Of a DNA stretch of 64,000 nt, positions 62,707 to 64,000 are shown one piece after another. The stretch's first letter is position 1, and every line of letters begins with the position of its first letter. The position numbers and the translations under genes are program-made. The notes beneath the pieces are model-generated. The model was not told the DNA's origin and searched no databases. It saw only the letters and a program-made list of their open reading frames with translations. Origin of the DNA: UBA7887 sp964408735. Lineage in GTDB: Bacteria > Pseudomonadota > Alphaproteobacteria > UBA7887. The DNA is taken from the NCBI GenBank assembly GCA_964408735.1, contig CAYPAX010000010.1, positions 1 through 64,000 of the forward strand, written 5' to 3'.

Positions 62707-63687
62707 CTACGTTGCCTCGCGGTTATGCCATTGCCACGCCGTGGCCAGTATCTCGTCGAGCGAGGAGCGCCGCGGGCGCCACGACAGCGCCGAATCCGCC
62801 AGCACCCGATTGGCGATCATGATGGCCGGATCGCCGGGCCGAGGCGGCGCCTCCCGCGCCGGCACCATAAGGCCGGAGATGCGCTCGATACCGTGGATCA
62901 CGTCGATTACCGAATGGCCGATGCCGCTGCCGATATTGGCGATGATCCCGGATTGGCCGGCCAGGACCTTGCCAAGCGCCAGCACATGGGCGTCCGCGAC
63001 ATCGGAGACATGCACGAAATCGCGGATGGCCGTGCCGTCCTGTGTGTCATAGGCGGTGCCGAAGACGGGCAGCGAGCCGCGCTTGCCGCGAGCCGATTGG
63101 ATTGCGGTTGGCAACAGGCGCCCGTGATCGCCGTTCCAGGCGCCGGCTTCGCCATCCGGATCGGCGCCGGCGGCGTTGAAGACACGCAAAATTGCCCAGT
63201 TGAGCTCGTGGGCCTCGGCAAAGTCGGGTATCGCGCGCTCTGCCATCAGCTGGCTGGTGCCGAAGGGGGTTATGGCATCGAGCTCCTGATCCTCGGCGAC
63301 GGGCAGGTGCTCCGGCATGCCGTAGACCTCGGCGGTGCTGCAGAAGACCAGGTTCGTCACCTGCGCTTCGGCCATCGCCCGCAACAGCGTGACGCTGCCT
63401 GCCACATTGGTCTCGTAATAGGCATCCGGGTCGGCCCCGTCGCCGCCCTGGAAGGCCGCCAGGTGGATGACGGCCGTGGGACGCACATTGAGAAACGCTT
63501 CGGCCAGGCTTTGGCGGTCGGTGATGTCGCCGAATTCGAGCGGCCCCCACTTGACATGATCGCGGTGGCCGCTGCTCAAATTGTCGAACGCCACCGGCAA
63601 ATAGCCCGATGCCGCCAATGCCTTGCAGACATGGCTGCCGATATAACCGGCGCCGCCGGTAACCAGGATCGGTCCGCTGTCGTCCAT
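62707..63687 (-). CDS. UDP-glucose 4-epimerase-like SDR with altered active site
   Basis: A 326-residue extended SDR closest to GalE: GGAGYIGSH at 11-19, DNLSSGHRD, VIHLAAF, and LVFCSTAEVYG. Where GalE has YxxxK, this protein has Phe142 and Gln146 (PFGTSQLMAE); the codons are TTC and CAG. Both catalytic residues are thus gone while cofactor motifs remain. It may bind NAD and nucleotide sugar without epimerising, or use another mechanism. No second galE is in the window. Confidence 0.85.
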   Translation of the reverse strand: MDDSGPILVTGGAGYIGSHVCKALAASGYLPVAFDNLSSGHRDHVKWGPLEFGDITDRQSLAEAFLNVRPTAVIHLAAFQGGDGADPDAYYETNVAGSVTLLRAMAEAQVTNLVFCSTAEVYGMPEHLPVAEDQELDAITPFGTSQLMAERAIPDFAEAHELNWAILRVFNAAGADPDGEAGAWNGDHGRLLPTAIQSARGKRGSLPVFGTAYDTQDGTAIRDFVHVSDVADAHVLALGKVLAGQSGIIANIGSGIGHSVIDVIHGIERISGLMVPAREAPPRPGDPAIMIANRVLADSALSWRPRRSSLDEILATAWQWHNREAT

Positions 63688-63773
63688 TCACCCCTCAGGC
63701 GCCATAGCGCCGGTTGCAGTAAGAACTATGTGGCGGTTGGGCGATTTCTCAAGTGTGCTCGTCACATATCAGC

Positions 63774-64000
63774 TCAATACCGCCAGGACAGGCTGATGGC
63801 GCCAAAGCGGTCGCCGCTCGGCTGGCCTTCGAATTCGTGCGTGCGGAAGACATGGGTGTAGGTCAGGCGAAAGCTGTCGAAAAGCAATGCCAGGCCGAGC
63901 TGAAAATCGCCGACCAGGCGGCGCTTCTTGACCCGGGGGCTGTGGCCGAGGATGCCGCCGTCGAGGAAGATGCTGCGCGCCATATAGCGCACCTCGGCGC
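63774..64000 (-). CDS. C-terminus of LpxR/DUF2219-type outer membrane protein (cut by window end)
   Basis: The frame enters from the window edge and ends at 63774. The 75 visible residues (RYMARSIFLDGGILG, KKRRLVGDFQLGLALL, RLTYTHVFRTHEFEGQ, DRFGAISLSWRY) match the last beta strands of the lipid A deacylase LpxR/DUF2219 family and end with an aromatic residue, as outer membrane barrels do. Catalytic residues would be upstream, outside the window. Confidence 0.8.
   Translation of the reverse strand, partial: AEVRYMARSIFLDGGILGHSPRVKKRRLVGDFQLGLALLFDSFRLTYTHVFRTHEFEGQPSGDRFGAISLSWRY

Overview
The window is high-GC DNA with densely packed genes and many 1-4 bp start/stop overlaps. It looks like a chromosomal segment of a heterotrophic alphaproteobacterium. 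A rhodospirillum-like lineage is my best guess, based on gene style: MHS transporters, Tat-exported ABC solute-binding proteins, expanded cyclase-TPR families, mreBCD-mrdA-rodA order, a DUF6524-type protein and an LpxR-type outer membrane protein. I see no prophage, transposase, integrase, rRNA or CRISPR array. One tRNA gene (Lys, CTT anticodon) is present.

Layout. 1-2970: a class III cyclase/AAA/TPR regulator whose frame is cut by one in-frame TAG and which loses homology at the window edge. 2974-4227: an MHS-type MFS transporter. 4293-7738: a five-gene plus-strand operon (two tandem Lin0512-family proteins, an exported protein, an extended SDR, a zinc alcohol dehydrogenase). 7735-11034: a second cyclase/AAA/TPR regulator, also cut by one in-frame stop. 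11047-17405: a minus-strand operon for a CUT1-type ABC importer (Tat-type binding protein, two permeases, ATPase) with a DapA/NanA-like aldolase and an acyl-CoA dehydrogenase. 17978-27593: a plus-strand respiratory operon built around a periplasmic NapA-like molybdoenzyme. It has a pentaheme NapC-like cytochrome, a diheme cytochrome c, three multi-cluster ferredoxins, a NapH-like membrane protein, an unrecognised anchored protein and an exported DUF255 protein. 27628-34382: M20 amidohydrolase, GST, SDR, a cyclase-TPR protein and an overlapping TPR/O-GlcNAc-transferase-like gene.

34432-40162: tRNA-Lys and the rod-shape operon (mreB, mreC, mreD, mrdA, rodA, all minus). 40267-45299: leuA, a cupin, an orphan Flp pilin, a toxin-antitoxin remnant with a frameshifted ParE-like toxin, and ilvC-ilvN. 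45417-48561: a TPR protein, a GST and an Ldh-type dehydrogenase. 48638-59411: a divergent locus with a lipoprotein M48 protease on one side. On the other are an exported transglutaminase-like protein lacking its cysteine and a 2209-residue discoidin/vWA/TPR/SNase-like protein; a perfect dyad lies between them. 59563-64000: serine hydrolase, cupin, nitronate-monooxygenase-like protein, small membrane protein, a GalE homologue lacking both catalytic Tyr and Lys, and the C-terminus of an LpxR-type protein.

The strongest candidates for undescribed biology are the NapA-like operon (17978-27593), which lacks napB and napD, and the transglutaminase-like/giant adhesin-like pair (50309-59411). Secondary points are the two cyclase regulators each broken by a single stop and the GalE homologue with an FxxxQ motif. 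All functional calls are from reading the sequence and recalled family knowledge; no database search was run.
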